Of a DNA stretch of 64,000 nt, positions 26,593-34,988 are shown piece after piece (within the stretch, counting starts at the first letter, position 1; every line of letters starts with the position of its first letter). This stretch comes from Candidatus Dojkabacteria bacterium UBA2022. GTDB taxonomy: Bacteria; Patescibacteriota; Dojkabacteria; SC72. A program made the translations under genes and the position numbers. The notes below the pieces were generated by a model. That model ran no database searches. It was not told the origin of the DNA and was given only the letters and a program-made list of their open reading frames with translations. Location of the stretch: positions 1 to 64,000 of the forward strand of contig DDBW01000020.1 of the NCBI GenBank assembly GCA_002335495.1. Direction: 5' to 3'.

Positions 26593-28065
26593 ATGAAATT
26601 AATGAAAAAATCATTTAAATATATTGCAATATTTCTTGTTTTTGTAACTATAACTCTCTCAGTTCTATACCTTTTAAGGTCAAATATCACCCAGCAGGAG
26701 AAATCTGAGTATGCGACATTGATTGAAGAGGGAGATAAGGCGCTGGATCGAAAAGAGTACGGAAAGGCTATTACTACATATTCAAAAGCTGCTGAGGTGA
26801 TTCCTCAAAACTTGGATGCGTATGAAAAGATTGTTGATACTTTATCCTTAAAAGGTAGGTTTGATGATGCTAAGAGCGTGGTAGAGCAATCTGGTAAAGT
26901 TCTTAATGCTTCAAAAAAGAGTTCCTTGTACTCCAGACTCGCATCCCATTACTACGAAGCAGAGATTTATAATAAGGCTGAAGAGTTTTACCTTGACGCT
27001 AACAATCTAAAAGCTTCAGACTCTATAGAATTGAACCTTGCAAAGGTATATCTAAAGCTGAATGATATTAGTAAAAGCAAAAAATACCTGGAAAAGGTGA
27101 GCAAGGACGCTTCAGGCTCAGTAGGTTTAGATGCTGATCTCTTGCGCGCCTATAATGCTAAGGCCGATGTCACGGCTGCAAAACAGTTTTTTGATAAGTG
27201 GGATTTAGCTTTGGAGGATGATAAAACCTTAGCGTCAAAAGCTACTGCTTATCAGAAGGCTTTAGGTTCTGTTACAAATGATGATCTATATAGTAGAGCG
27301 ATCCTTTCTAGGGAGATTATAAATGCAGGGTATCCTGTCCTTGCAATTGATCTTTTGGAATCTGAAGTTGAAAAAATGAAAGACTATCCCGATGGTATGT
27401 ACTTCCTCGCTCGTGCCTATTATGACTCAGGTAAATACTCTTCTGCATTAGATATCTTAAACAAATCCTTGGGTTTTGATACCTACTCAGGAGAGATATA
27501 TCTTATGGTTGCTAGGATAAATATCATAAATGGAGATATTAACTCTGCGTTCGAAGCTTACGATAAGGCAGTTGTTTTTGCTTCTGAGGAGATAAAGGGT
27601 GAATTTTACAAAGAGTATATTGAAATTTTGATTGCGGAAAAGTCGTATAGTGAGGCGAAGTCTAATCTGGATAAGGTAATTAAGGGTAAAGTTACTGATA
27701 CAATATGGCCATACACACTCTATTTGGAAATGTATTACGATCAGAAAAATTACGATGAAATGGCCTCCGTCCTATCTACTCTTGCTAAGCTATCGAACCT
27801 AACTGATCAAGAAAAAATGGAATATTTGAGATGGCAGATTGTATACAGCATTGAAAACGACAAGTTGGCATCCGCAAAAGAACTTTTAACGACGCTAAGA
27901 TCCTTAGATCGTTACAACCCGTATTACTATCTTCTTTCTGGTCGAATAAACTTGATTGAAGGTAATAATGATAAGGCTAAAGAGGAACTTGAGCTTGCTC
28001 TTAATTATGATTTGGAGGGGAGTGTGACTGAAAGTGCAAAGAAACTGCTTGGAAGAATAGAATAA
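26593..28065 (+). CDS. Membrane-anchored TPR-repeat protein
   Basis: A 490-residue protein with a basic N-terminus, one transmembrane helix (about 9-28, YIAIFLVFVTITLSVLYLL) and then tandem helical hairpins to the end. TPR-like units are evident, for example GDKALDRKEYGKAITTYSKA near 47, YFLARAYYDSGKYSSALDIL near 273, and the last repeat L-S-G-R-I-N-L-I-E-G-N-N-D-K-A-K-E-E-L. TPRs are protein-interaction scaffolds; a role in assembling an envelope or secretion complex is inference. It reads away from the Rpf-like gene across a 104-nt gap and is followed by fusA with its own promoter. Confidence 0.8.
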   Translation: MKLMKKSFKYIAIFLVFVTITLSVLYLLRSNITQQEKSEYATLIEEGDKALDRKEYGKAITTYSKAAEVIPQNLDAYEKIVDTLSLKGRFDDAKSVVEQSGKVLNASKKSSLYSRLASHYYEAEIYNKAEEFYLDANNLKASDSIELNLAKVYLKLNDISKSKKYLEKVSKDASGSVGLDADLLRAYNAKADVTAAKQFFDKWDLALEDDKTLASKATAYQKALGSVTNDDLYSRAILSREIINAGYPVLAIDLLESEVEKMKDYPDGMYFLARAYYDSGKYSSALDILNKSLGFDTYSGEIYLMVARINIINGDINSAFEAYDKAVVFASEEIKGEFYKEYIEILIAEKSYSEAKSNLDKVIKGKVTDTIWPYTLYLEMYYDQKNYDEMASVLSTLAKLSNLTDQEKMEYLRWQIVYSIENDKLASAKELLTTLRSLDRYNPYYYLLSGRINLIEGNNDKAKEELELALNYDLEGSVTESAKKLLGRIE

Positions 28066-28089
28066 CCTCTTCCTTTTCTTGTTGCCCTT

Positions 28090-28098
28090 TGTTATAAT
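28090..28098 (+). promoter_or_regulatory. Extended -10 promoter of fusA
   Basis: TGT-TATAAT, a consensus extended -10, lies in the 92-nt gap before fusA; the -35 position (TTCCTT) is weak, as is usual with extended -10 promoters. The predicted leader is about 50 nt and contains no Shine-Dalgarno sequence. Confidence 0.7.
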
Positions 28099-28157
28099 CC
28101 CACCGGAAGTATAAATTCCCCCAGTTGTACTGGAAGATAAAATTTTAATCAATCTAT

Positions 28158-30266
28158 ATGGGTGTTCAAACGTACGATGTTAAGTTCGACCTCGATAAAA
28201 TAAGAAATATTGGTATTATCGCGCACATTGACGCTGGTAAAACTACTACTACAGAGAGGTTGCTATTTTTCACCGGACAGAAGCATAAGATTGGAGAGGT
28301 ACATGAGGGAGCTGCAACTACAGATTTCATGGAGCAGGAGCAGGAAAGAGGAATTACTATTATGTCTGCTGCTGTTACGTGTTTCTGGAAACTTAATGGA
28401 GTCGATTACCGAATCAACATCATTGATACCCCAGGTCACGTAGATTTCACCGCAGAAGTAGAGAGATCTCTTAGAGTCCTTGACGGAGCTGTTGTTATAT
28501 TCGATGGTAAGATGGGTGTTGAGCCTCAGTCTGAGACAGTATGGAGACAGGCAAACAAGTACCATGTACCAAGAATCTGTTTTGTAAACAAATTAAACCT
28601 ATTAGGTGGAGATTTCGATATGAGTCTTGCTTCAATCAAGGAAAGATTGAGTCCAAGAGCTGTTCCTCTAGTTGTTCCAATTGGAAAAGAGACTCAGCTT
28701 AGAGGTTTTGTAGATTTGATTGATATGAAGGCTTATATGTATGATTCCGTTGAGTCAATGGAGCTTAAGGAAGCACCTATTCCAGATGACTTGAAGGATA
28801 AGGTTAATAAGCTAAGAGAGGAGTTAGTTGAGAAACTTGTTGAGCAAGATGATGTATTAATGGAGAAGTACTTCGCAGGAGAAGAGCTCTCTGTTGATCA
28901 ACTCCGAATGGCTCTTCGAAAGGGTACTCTATCCGGCCAGTTATTCCCAGTACTCGGAGGAGACTCCCGAACCGTTATTACTCGAAAATTGCTTGACTAT
29001 ATTACAATATGTCTTCCAAGTCCTAAGGATTTACCTCCTGTTAAAGGTGTTCATCCAAAGACTGGCGAAGAAATTGAAAGAAAACTTGATGATACGGATC
29101 CATTCTCATCATTGGTATTCAAGATTGTTTCTGACCCACATATCGGTACCTTGTCTTACTTCAGAGTGTACTCTGGAAAGATAGCTGCAGGATCCTATGT
29201 CTTTAACTCTACTAAGAATCTAAGAGAGAGAGTTGGAAGACTTGTTCTTATGCATGCTAAGGAGAGAGAAGAAGTTCAGATGCTTAGAGCGGGTGATATC
29301 GGGGCTATTGTTGGTTTGAAGGACTCTTTCACTGGAGATACTCTTTGTGAAGATTCTAATCCAATAATTTTGGAGCAGATCCAGTTTGCAGAGCCAGTTA
29401 TCTCTCAGGCTATTGAGCCTGCAACCAAGTCAGACGAAGAGAAGATGGGTATGGCATTGGCAAGATTAGTTAAAGAAGATCCTACATTTAGAGTTCAGAG
29501 TAATCATGAGACAGGCCAAACTCTTATCTCAGGAATGGGTGAGTTACACCTTGAAATCATGGTTGACAGGTTGAAGAGGGAATATAATGTTATTGCTAAT
29601 GTAGGAAAGCCACAGGTAGCATATAGAGAAACTGTAAAAGCCACTGCAGAAGCAGAGGGTAAGTATATTAAGCAGTCAGGAGGTAAAGGACAGTATGGTC
29701 ACTGTTATCTCAGGGTTGAGCCAAATGAGCCTGGAAAAGGATTTGAGTTCATCAATGCTATCAAGGGTGGAGCTATTCCAAGGGAGTATATTCCTGCTGT
29801 TGAAAAGGGTGTTGTAGAAACTATGCAATCAGGAGTTGTTGCTGGTTATCCAGTTGTAGATATAAAAGTAACTCTTTATGATGGTTCGTACCATGATGTT
29901 GACTCATCTGAGGCGGCATTCAAGGTTGCTGGTTCAATGGCATTTAAGGATGCATGTAGAATGGCAAGTCCAATTCTCTTAGAGCCTATTATGGATGTTG
30001 AAGTTGCTGCACCTGATAAATTTGTTGGTGATGTAACCGGATCTTTGAGTAGTAAGAGAGGTCAGATTCAGAAGACTGAGGTAAAAGGAAATCTTCACCT
30101 TATCAATGCAAAAGTTCCATTGTCAGAGCTTTTCGGTTATACTACCGAGCTTAGATCTATTACTAGCGGTCGAGGAAGTGCAACTATGGAGCCTTCTAAC
30201 TACGCTGAAGTACCAAGATCATTAGCTGAGGAGATTGCACTTGGAAGAGGGAAGGGAAATAGTTAA
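28158..30266 (+). CDS. fusA: Elongation factor G with altered guanine-recognition motifs
   Basis: EF-G is the GTPase that drives translocation on the ribosome. At 702 residues it has all five domains. G1 AHIDAGKT (22-29), G2 QERGITI and G3 DTPGHVDF are canonical. The G4 motif, normally NKMD, reads N144-K-L-N147, so the guanine-reading Asp is replaced by Asn. The G5 loop, normally C-G-S-A, reads G268-D-S270, so an Asp sits where the Ser should be. The same pair of changes in the neighbouring tuf gene argues against a sequencing error. rpsL and rpsG are not upstream, so the classic str operon is broken. It is followed by tuf after 123 nt containing a promoter. Confidence 0.97.
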   Translation: MGVQTYDVKFDLDKIRNIGIIAHIDAGKTTTTERLLFFTGQKHKIGEVHEGAATTDFMEQEQERGITIMSAAVTCFWKLNGVDYRINIIDTPGHVDFTAEVERSLRVLDGAVVIFDGKMGVEPQSETVWRQANKYHVPRICFVNKLNLLGGDFDMSLASIKERLSPRAVPLVVPIGKETQLRGFVDLIDMKAYMYDSVESMELKEAPIPDDLKDKVNKLREELVEKLVEQDDVLMEKYFAGEELSVDQLRMALRKGTLSGQLFPVLGGDSRTVITRKLLDYITICLPSPKDLPPVKGVHPKTGEEIERKLDDTDPFSSLVFKIVSDPHIGTLSYFRVYSGKIAAGSYVFNSTKNLRERVGRLVLMHAKEREEVQMLRAGDIGAIVGLKDSFTGDTLCEDSNPIILEQIQFAEPVISQAIEPATKSDEEKMGMALARLVKEDPTFRVQSNHETGQTLISGMGELHLEIMVDRLKREYNVIANVGKPQVAYRETVKATAEAEGKYIKQSGGKGQYGHCYLRVEPNEPGKGFEFINAIKGGAIPREYIPAVEKGVVETMQSGVVAGYPVVDIKVTLYDGSYHDVDSSEAAFKVAGSMAFKDACRMASPILLEPIMDVEVAAPDKFVGDVTGSLSSKRGQIQKTEVKGNLHLINAKVPLSELFGYTTELRSITSGRGSATMEPSNYAEVPRSLAEEIALGRGKGNS

Positions 30267-30284
30267 AAATATTGAAGAAAGTGC

Positions 30285-30313
30285 TTGAAACTGTCGTGAG
30301 TTTCTGTTAATAT
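30285..30313 (+). promoter_or_regulatory. Promoter of tuf
   Basis: TTGAAA (30285-30290) and TAATAT (30308-30313) are separated by 17 bp, the optimal sigma-70-type spacing. This is the best element in the fusA-tuf gap and would give a leader of about 70 nt. An imperfect repeat AGTTTC/GAAACT flanks it. Confidence 0.65.
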
Positions 30314-30389
30314 ACCATGCAGTTTCAAATGGAGAGTTCTCCATACTATATTAAGGAACCAAATAATTTAAATTAATATTTATTTAAAA

Positions 30390-31562
30390 ATGGCTAACGA
30401 GTTCATTAGGACAAAGCCTCACATGAACATTGGTACCCTTGGTCACGTGGACCACGGTAAGACCACTTTTGTTCGAGGTATTCTTAGAGCTTTTGCATCT
30501 GACGATGTAAAGGAGAAAATGATTGATAAGTTGGATAAAGATCCAAACTCAAGAGCAAAGAGTATTACAATTGCTGTTGCTCACGTAGAGTTTGAAACCG
30601 AAAGTAGACACTATGCATTGGTAGATTGCCCAGGTCACAGAGACTATATCAAGAACATGATTACTGGTGCGGCACAGATGGACGGTGCAATCTTGGTTGT
30701 ATCTTCTACTGACGGTGCTATGCCTCAGACCAAGGAGCACTTGCTTCTTGCTAAGCAGGTTGGAGTTCCAAAGATTGTTGTTTTCATCAATACTTTCGGT
30801 GCTGCTGACGAGGAAATTCTCGAGCTTATTAAGTCTGATATTCAAGATCTTCTTAAGAAGTATGGATATGATGAGAATGCTCCTATTATTGTAGGTGATG
30901 CTCTTAAAGCTCAAGAAGGTGACGAAGCCGGACTTGCAGCTGCTAGAGAAGTAATGAAGGCAGTTGATGAGTATATTCCTGTTCCAGAGAGATCAGTTGA
31001 TCAGCCATTCTTGATGCCTGTTGAGGATGTATTCTCAATTGAAGGTAGAGGAACAGTTGTAACTGGTAGAGTTGAGAGAGGAAAGCTTTCAGTTGGATCT
31101 GAAGTTGAAATCCTCGGAATGGGTAGAGATGCTCAGAAGACTGCTGTTACTGGAGTTGAAATGTTCAACAAGTCAATGCAGGAAGCTCTTGCAGGTGATA
31201 ATGTTGGTCTTTTGCTCAGAGGTTTGAAGAGAGAAGATGTTGAAAGAGGTCAGGTAGTTGTTGCTCCTGGATCTGTTAAGACTCATACTGAATTCAAGGC
31301 AGAGGTTTATGTTCTTACCAAAGAGGAAGGTGGAAGACATACTCCATTTGTATCTGGATATAAGCCACAGTTCTATATCAGAACTGCTGATGTAACTGGT
31401 GAAGTTACCTTGGATAACGTAGAAATGGTGTCTCCTGGAGACAATACTCAGTTTAACGTTAAACTTATGGCTCCTGTTTCTATTGAAGTTGGGGTAAGGT
31501 TTGCTATCCGAGAGGGTGGTCAGACTGTAGGTCAGGGAATTGTTACTGAGATTATTAAGTAA
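30390..31562 (+). CDS. tuf: Elongation factor Tu with altered G4 and G5 motifs
   Basis: EF-Tu carries aminoacyl-tRNA to the ribosome. The 390-residue protein has the G domain and both beta barrels, with strong identity throughout (GHVDHGKTT, DCPGHRDYIKNMITGAAQMDGAILV, GRGTVVTGR, GGRHTPF). The normally invariant NKCD is N134-T-F-G137, and G5 SAL is D170-A-L172. Switch I reads K-S58-I-T60-I in place of R-G-I-T-I, keeping the Mg-binding Thr. DCPGHA reads DCPGHR as in eukaryotic EF-1A. It is the only tuf in the window and sits in the normal place before rpsJ, so it is likely the working gene. It is followed by a GC-rich hairpin. No Shine-Dalgarno sequence precedes the ATG. Confidence 0.96.
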   Translation: MANEFIRTKPHMNIGTLGHVDHGKTTFVRGILRAFASDDVKEKMIDKLDKDPNSRAKSITIAVAHVEFETESRHYALVDCPGHRDYIKNMITGAAQMDGAILVVSSTDGAMPQTKEHLLLAKQVGVPKIVVFINTFGAADEEILELIKSDIQDLLKKYGYDENAPIIVGDALKAQEGDEAGLAAAREVMKAVDEYIPVPERSVDQPFLMPVEDVFSIEGRGTVVTGRVERGKLSVGSEVEILGMGRDAQKTAVTGVEMFNKSMQEALAGDNVGLLLRGLKREDVERGQVVVAPGSVKTHTEFKAEVYVLTKEEGGRHTPFVSGYKPQFYIRTADVTGEVTLDNVEMVSPGDNTQFNVKLMAPVSIEVGVRFAIREGGQTVGQGIVTEIIK

Positions 31563-31571
31563 GAATTGAAG

Positions 31572-31599
31572 TTAGGGAGAGGCACTCGCCTCTCCCTAA
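31572..31599 (+). terminator. GC-rich hairpin after tuf, no U tract
   Basis: A perfect 12-bp stem TTAGGGAGAGGC / GCCTCTCCCTAA with an ACTC loop lies between tuf and rpsJ. Only TTATAGATAA follows, so it is not a classic intrinsic terminator. It may be a weak attenuator, or a 3'-end stabiliser that lets tuf be expressed above the ribosomal genes downstream. Confidence 0.6.
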
Positions 31600-31633
31600 T
31601 TATAGATAATTTAAATTAGCTCTTTATAAGATA

Positions 31634-31945
31634 ATGGCAAGTGCAGCTGCAAAAATACGGGTAAAGTTAAGAGGGTATGACTCCATAGTTTTGGATAAAT
31701 CCTCTCGCAGCATTATCGAAACCGCGATTAGTACTGGTGCAAAAGTTGCCGGTCCTATTCCTCTACCAACAAAAAGTAGAAAAGTTGCGGTAAATCGTTC
31801 GACATTCATTTACAAAAGCTCTGTAGAGCATTTCGAGATTAAAACGCATAAAAGAATCATTGATATAATTGAGCCTACTCCAAAGACAATAGATGCTTTA
31901 CAGCATCTACAAATGCCTGCTGGAGTTGACATTGAGATACAATAA
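31634..31945 (+). CDS. rpsJ: 30S ribosomal protein S10 (uS10)
   Basis: S10 is a late-binding head protein of the 30S subunit and, as NusE, a partner of NusB in antitermination. The protein is 103 residues, with family features RVKLRGYDSIVLD at the start, G-P-I-P-L-P-T-K and the C-terminal L-Q-M-P-A-G-V-D-I-E-I. It opens the S10-spc-alpha superoperon that continues with short gaps or overlaps to rpsI. No strong promoter is visible directly upstream, so transcription may come through from tuf past the hairpin. No Shine-Dalgarno sequence. Confidence 0.97.
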   Translation: MASAAAKIRVKLRGYDSIVLDKSSRSIIETAISTGAKVAGPIPLPTKSRKVAVNRSTFIYKSSVEHFEIKTHKRIIDIIEPTPKTIDALQHLQMPAGVDIEIQ

Positions 31946-31947
31946 AT

Positions 31948-32529
31948 ATGAAAGCAATTATTGGAATAAAAAAAGGAATGACAAGAGTATTCAAGGGAGA
32001 GAAATCTGTTCCTGTTACTGTTGTCGATGTTTCAGGGTGTGTTGTTTCTTTGAAAGATAGTAATGGTGTTGAACTTGCCGTTGGAAAGAAAGTTAAAAGT
32101 AATAAAGCTCTTACTGGTAAGTATAAGACAATTGGTTTTGTTCCTATGTATAGAGAATACTTTCATGGATTGACCCAGGAAGCTGAAGTAGGAACAGAAG
32201 TAAAACCAGAAGTATTTACTCAGGGAGAAAAAGTTACTATTACAGGGATTACAAAGGGTAAAGGATTTGCAGGTGTTGTTAAGAGATATGGATTTGCTGG
32301 TGGACCTAGAACTCACGGTCAGTCCGACCGACAGAGAGCTCCAGGATCAATTGGTGCAGGTACTACACCAGGTAGAGTTTTGAAAGGTAAGAGAATGGCA
32401 GGACATTTAGGAACAAAGACTGTTACCTTGAATGATAGAGAAGTTGTTGATATTATTGACTCCTACATTTTGCTTTCTGGACCTGTTCCAGGAAACAATG
32501 GAGATAAGGTTGTAATTTATACTAAATAA
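31948..32529 (+). CDS. rplC: 50S ribosomal protein L3 (uL3)
   Basis: L3 is one of the first proteins in 50S assembly and sits near the peptidyl transferase centre and the 3' end of 23S rRNA. The protein is 193 residues, slightly shorter than the E. coli protein. The conserved tip loop is present: G-G-P-R-T-H-G-Q-S-D-R-Q-R-A-P-G-S-I-G, including the Gln methylated by PrmB in other bacteria (methylation is not shown here). It begins 2 nt after rpsJ and ends 2 nt before rplD. Confidence 0.97.
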   Translation: MKAIIGIKKGMTRVFKGEKSVPVTVVDVSGCVVSLKDSNGVELAVGKKVKSNKALTGKYKTIGFVPMYREYFHGLTQEAEVGTEVKPEVFTQGEKVTITGITKGKGFAGVVKRYGFAGGPRTHGQSDRQRAPGSIGAGTTPGRVLKGKRMAGHLGTKTVTLNDREVVDIIDSYILLSGPVPGNNGDKVVIYTK

Positions 32530-32531
32530 GC

Positions 32532-33176
32532 ATGGCTACTGAAAAAATAAAAAAGACAACTGAAAAGAAAGTTGCAAAGAGTACAAAGGTTGAAGCTCCA
32601 AAGGGTATGGATTTAAATCCAGCTATCTGGGATGTAAAACTTAACCCTGACTTAGTTGCTCAGGTTTTGTATGTTCAGCAATCAAATGCAAGGCAGGGTA
32701 ATGCTCATGCTAAGAGTAGAGCTGATGTCTCTGGTGGTGGAAGAAAACCATGGAGGCAGAAAGGAACTGGTAGAGCAAGGCACGGATCTATCCGATCTCC
32801 ATTGTGGAGAAAGGGTGGTGTTACCTTCGTTCCAAATAATAGAAATTGGTCAAAGAAGGTTAATAAGCAGATGGTTAAGAAAGCTATTTGCATGCTTCTT
32901 TCTGAAAGATTGAAATCTGGAAATCTTGAGTTTGTTAATGTCGAAACTAAAGGTACTAAGGAATTGAGAACAACATTGACCAATCAATTTGGAAAAGTTA
33001 GAGGTCTGGTTATTTCTAACAATACTGATGTAAAAATGTCATTATCAAACGTACAGAAAGTTGATTTTGCTGTTCCATCTGTATTCTCAGTCAGTAACCT
33101 TATAAAAGCAAAGAAAATTATCGTTGATAATGCAGTAGTTAATATAATTGAAGAGAGGCTTAGCAATGGAAAGTAA
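32532..33176 (+). CDS. rplD: 50S ribosomal protein L4 (uL4)
   Basis: L4 lines the constriction of the peptide exit tunnel with L22 and in E. coli represses its own S10 operon. The protein is 214 residues; the conserved loop that reaches the tunnel is visible as K-P-W-R-Q-K-G-T-G-R-A-R-H-G-S-I-R-S-P. An N-terminal Lys-rich extension of about 20 residues precedes the normal family start. Its 3' end overlaps rplW by 11 nt. Whether the autoregulation exists here cannot be told, since no L4-binding leader structure was seen. Confidence 0.96.
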   Translation: MATEKIKKTTEKKVAKSTKVEAPKGMDLNPAIWDVKLNPDLVAQVLYVQQSNARQGNAHAKSRADVSGGGRKPWRQKGTGRARHGSIRSPLWRKGGVTFVPNNRNWSKKVNKQMVKKAICMLLSERLKSGNLEFVNVETKGTKELRTTLTNQFGKVRGLVISNNTDVKMSLSNVQKVDFAVPSVFSVSNLIKAKKIIVDNAVVNIIEERLSNGK

Positions 33177-33456
33177 TATCCTTCTACAACCAGTTGTTTC
33201 AGAAAAGAGCTATATTTTAGCTAATGCAGCTAATAAATATACTTTCTTTGTTGATGCCAAAGCTACTAAAGTTGATGTAAAGAACGCTGTAAGTAAAAAG
33301 TATAAAGTTACAGTAACTGATGTAAACATTGTTACAGTACCTGGAAAGTTGAAAACCGATTGGGTTCGAAGATTGCAGTTTAGAAAGAGCGATATGAAAA
33401 AGGCAATTGTTCAACTTAAAAAGGGAGATAAGATAGAAGAATTTTTAAACGTATAA
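33166..33456 (+). CDS. rplW: 50S ribosomal protein L23 (uL23)
   Basis: L23 sits at the exit of the peptide tunnel and is the docking point for trigger factor and SRP. The protein is 96 residues. Visible signatures are P-V-V-S-E-K-S at the start, Y-T-F-F-V-D and the D-V-K-N-A-V strand-helix. I start at the ATG at 33166 (MESNILLQP); an ATG 18 nt earlier lies inside rplD and adds residues foreign to the family. The 11-nt overlap with rplD suggests coupled translation. Confidence 0.95.
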   Translation: MESNILLQPVVSEKSYILANAANKYTFFVDAKATKVDVKNAVSKKYKVTVTDVNIVTVPGKLKTDWVRRLQFRKSDMKKAIVQLKKGDKIEEFLNV

Positions 33457-33459
33457 ACC

Positions 33460-34308
33460 ATGGGAGTAAAAAGCTTTAAACCAAAAACTGCATCATTGAG
33501 AGGAACCAAATTAGCTGACAGATCAATGTTAGTTAAGGACGGCGGTCCAAAGTCTTTAACTCTTCCAAAGAAGAAGAGATCAGGAAGAAACTCTCAGGGA
33601 AAGATTACTATCCGACATCAGGGAGGTGGATTCAAGAGAAGAATAAGAATTGTTGATTTTAAAAGAGAGAAGTATGGAGTACCTGCTAAAGTTGAAGGTC
33701 TATACTTTGACCCTAATAGATCCGCTCATCTTGCTCTTTTGCAGTATGCAGACGGAGAAAAAAGATATATAATTGCGCCTAGAGGTTTGAAGGTTGGTGA
33801 TAGCGTTGTTTCAGGTGAGAAAGAAGATATCCTAGTCGGAAATGCAATGAAGATTAAGAATATTCCTTCTGGTACAATGGTTAACTCCGTTGAGATTGAG
33901 CCTGGAAAGGGAGCTGTTTTTGGAAGGTCCGCAGGTAACGCAGTCACAGTTCAAGGAGTTGATCCATCAGGAAGATATGTTCAAATTAGTCTTCCATCTG
34001 GTGAAATCAGACTTGTACACGGTGACTGTATGGCAACTATCGGTGAGGTAGGTAACGAAGAGAATCTTAACGTCAAGCTTGGAAAAGCTGGACGAAGTAG
34101 AAATCTTGGAATTCGACCAACTGTTAGAGGTATGGTTATGCATCCTGCTCAGCACCCACACGGTGGTGGTGAAGGTAAAGGTACTATTGGTAAGGCCAAG
34201 GATAAATGGGGTAGAAGAATTGGAACTAGAACTAGAAATAGTAAGAGAACTGATAAGTTCATTATTAAGAGAAGAAGACCGGCTACAAGGCCGTTTGCTA
34301 AGAAATAA
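33460..34308 (+). CDS. rplB: 50S ribosomal protein L2 (uL2)
   Basis: L2 is a primary 23S-binding protein needed for subunit association and peptidyl transfer. The protein is 282 residues, the usual length. Landmarks are S-G-R-N-S-Q-G-K-I-T-I-R-H-Q-G-G-G, the SH3-like core, and the C-terminal loop with H-P-H-G-G-G-E-G-K, which contains the conserved His near the catalytic centre. It starts 3 nt after rplW. No unusual insertions. Confidence 0.97.
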   Translation: MGVKSFKPKTASLRGTKLADRSMLVKDGGPKSLTLPKKKRSGRNSQGKITIRHQGGGFKRRIRIVDFKREKYGVPAKVEGLYFDPNRSAHLALLQYADGEKRYIIAPRGLKVGDSVVSGEKEDILVGNAMKIKNIPSGTMVNSVEIEPGKGAVFGRSAGNAVTVQGVDPSGRYVQISLPSGEIRLVHGDCMATIGEVGNEENLNVKLGKAGRSRNLGIRPTVRGMVMHPAQHPHGGGEGKGTIGKAKDKWGRRIGTRTRNSKRTDKFIIKRRRPATRPFAKK

Positions 34309-34324
34309 TTTATTGTAAACAGAT

Positions 34325-34630
34325 ATGTCAAGATCACTTAAAAAAGGACCATATGTAGATGAGAAATTGATGAAGAAGGTTGCTAAGGCAATTGAGACCG
34401 GTTCTCGATCTCCAATTAAAACCTGGGCAAGAGCTTCTACAATTACCCCTGAGATGGTAGGTCTTACATTTGCTGTGCACAATGGAAAGAAACATGAAAA
34501 CGTTTTGGTACAGGAATCAATGGTTGGACATAAACTAGGTGAATTCGTGCTGACAAGAACCTTCAGAGGTCATGCTAAGAAAGGTAAGCTCTCTAAGGTA
34601 TATGGAAGCAGTGGAAGATTTGAAGAGTAA
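34325..34630 (+). CDS. rpsS: 30S ribosomal protein S19 (uS19)
   Basis: S19 is a head protein that contacts S13 and the intersubunit bridge. The protein is 101 residues, slightly longer than the E. coli protein at the C-terminus. Signatures are M-S-R-S-L-K-K-G-P-Y-V-D, I-K-T-W-A-R-A-S-T-I, and the H-K-L-G-E-F-V-L-T-R-T-F-R-G-H segment. It lies between rplB and rplV in the standard order. Confidence 0.97.
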   Translation: MSRSLKKGPYVDEKLMKKVAKAIETGSRSPIKTWARASTITPEMVGLTFAVHNGKKHENVLVQESMVGHKLGEFVLTRTFRGHAKKGKLSKVYGSSGRFEE

Positions 34631-34646
34631 TTTTTAAGAGACCAAT

Positions 34647-34988
34647 ATGGAACAGAAAGTAATTAGATCACAATCAAAGAATGTTCAGGTCAGCCCTCAG
34701 AAGATGAGATTGGTTGCCGACGTTGTAAGAGGATTGAACGTTGAGAAAGCTCTGGATGTATTGAAGTTTATGAATAAGAAAGGTGCTGCATTCCTTCGAA
34801 AAGTAGTTGCAACTGCAGCTGCTAACGCTAAGGATCTTCATGGAGTTGATGCAGGTAATCTTGAGATTTCCAAACTCACAATTGATGAGGGAGTGAAGTA
34901 CAGAAGACCTAAATTTGCTTCAAGAGGAAGAGTATCGATGCTACATAAGAGGAGATCTAATATTAATTTAGAAGTTAAAGTTAAGTAA
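34647..34988 (+). CDS. rplV: 50S ribosomal protein L22 (uL22)
   Basis: L22 reaches from the surface to the exit tunnel, where its hairpin faces L4. The protein is 113 residues. The family pattern is visible: S-P-Q-K-M-R-L-V-A-D-V-V-R-G at the start, the A-N-A segment in the middle, and the C-terminal G-R-V-S-M-L-H-K-R-R-S-N-I hairpin region. Its last base is the first base of the rpsC ATG (TAATG), so the two are translationally coupled. Confidence 0.96.
   Translation: MEQKVIRSQSKNVQVSPQKMRLVADVVRGLNVEKALDVLKFMNKKGAAFLRKVVATAAANAKDLHGVDAGNLEISKLTIDEGVKYRRPKFASRGRVSMLHKRRSNINLEVKVK

Noticed and set aside
33967..34482. 171-codon minus-strand frame across rplB and rpsS
   Set aside because: Both plus-strand genes are certain ribosomal proteins; the antisense frame is Ser/Thr/Phe-rich and without meaning.
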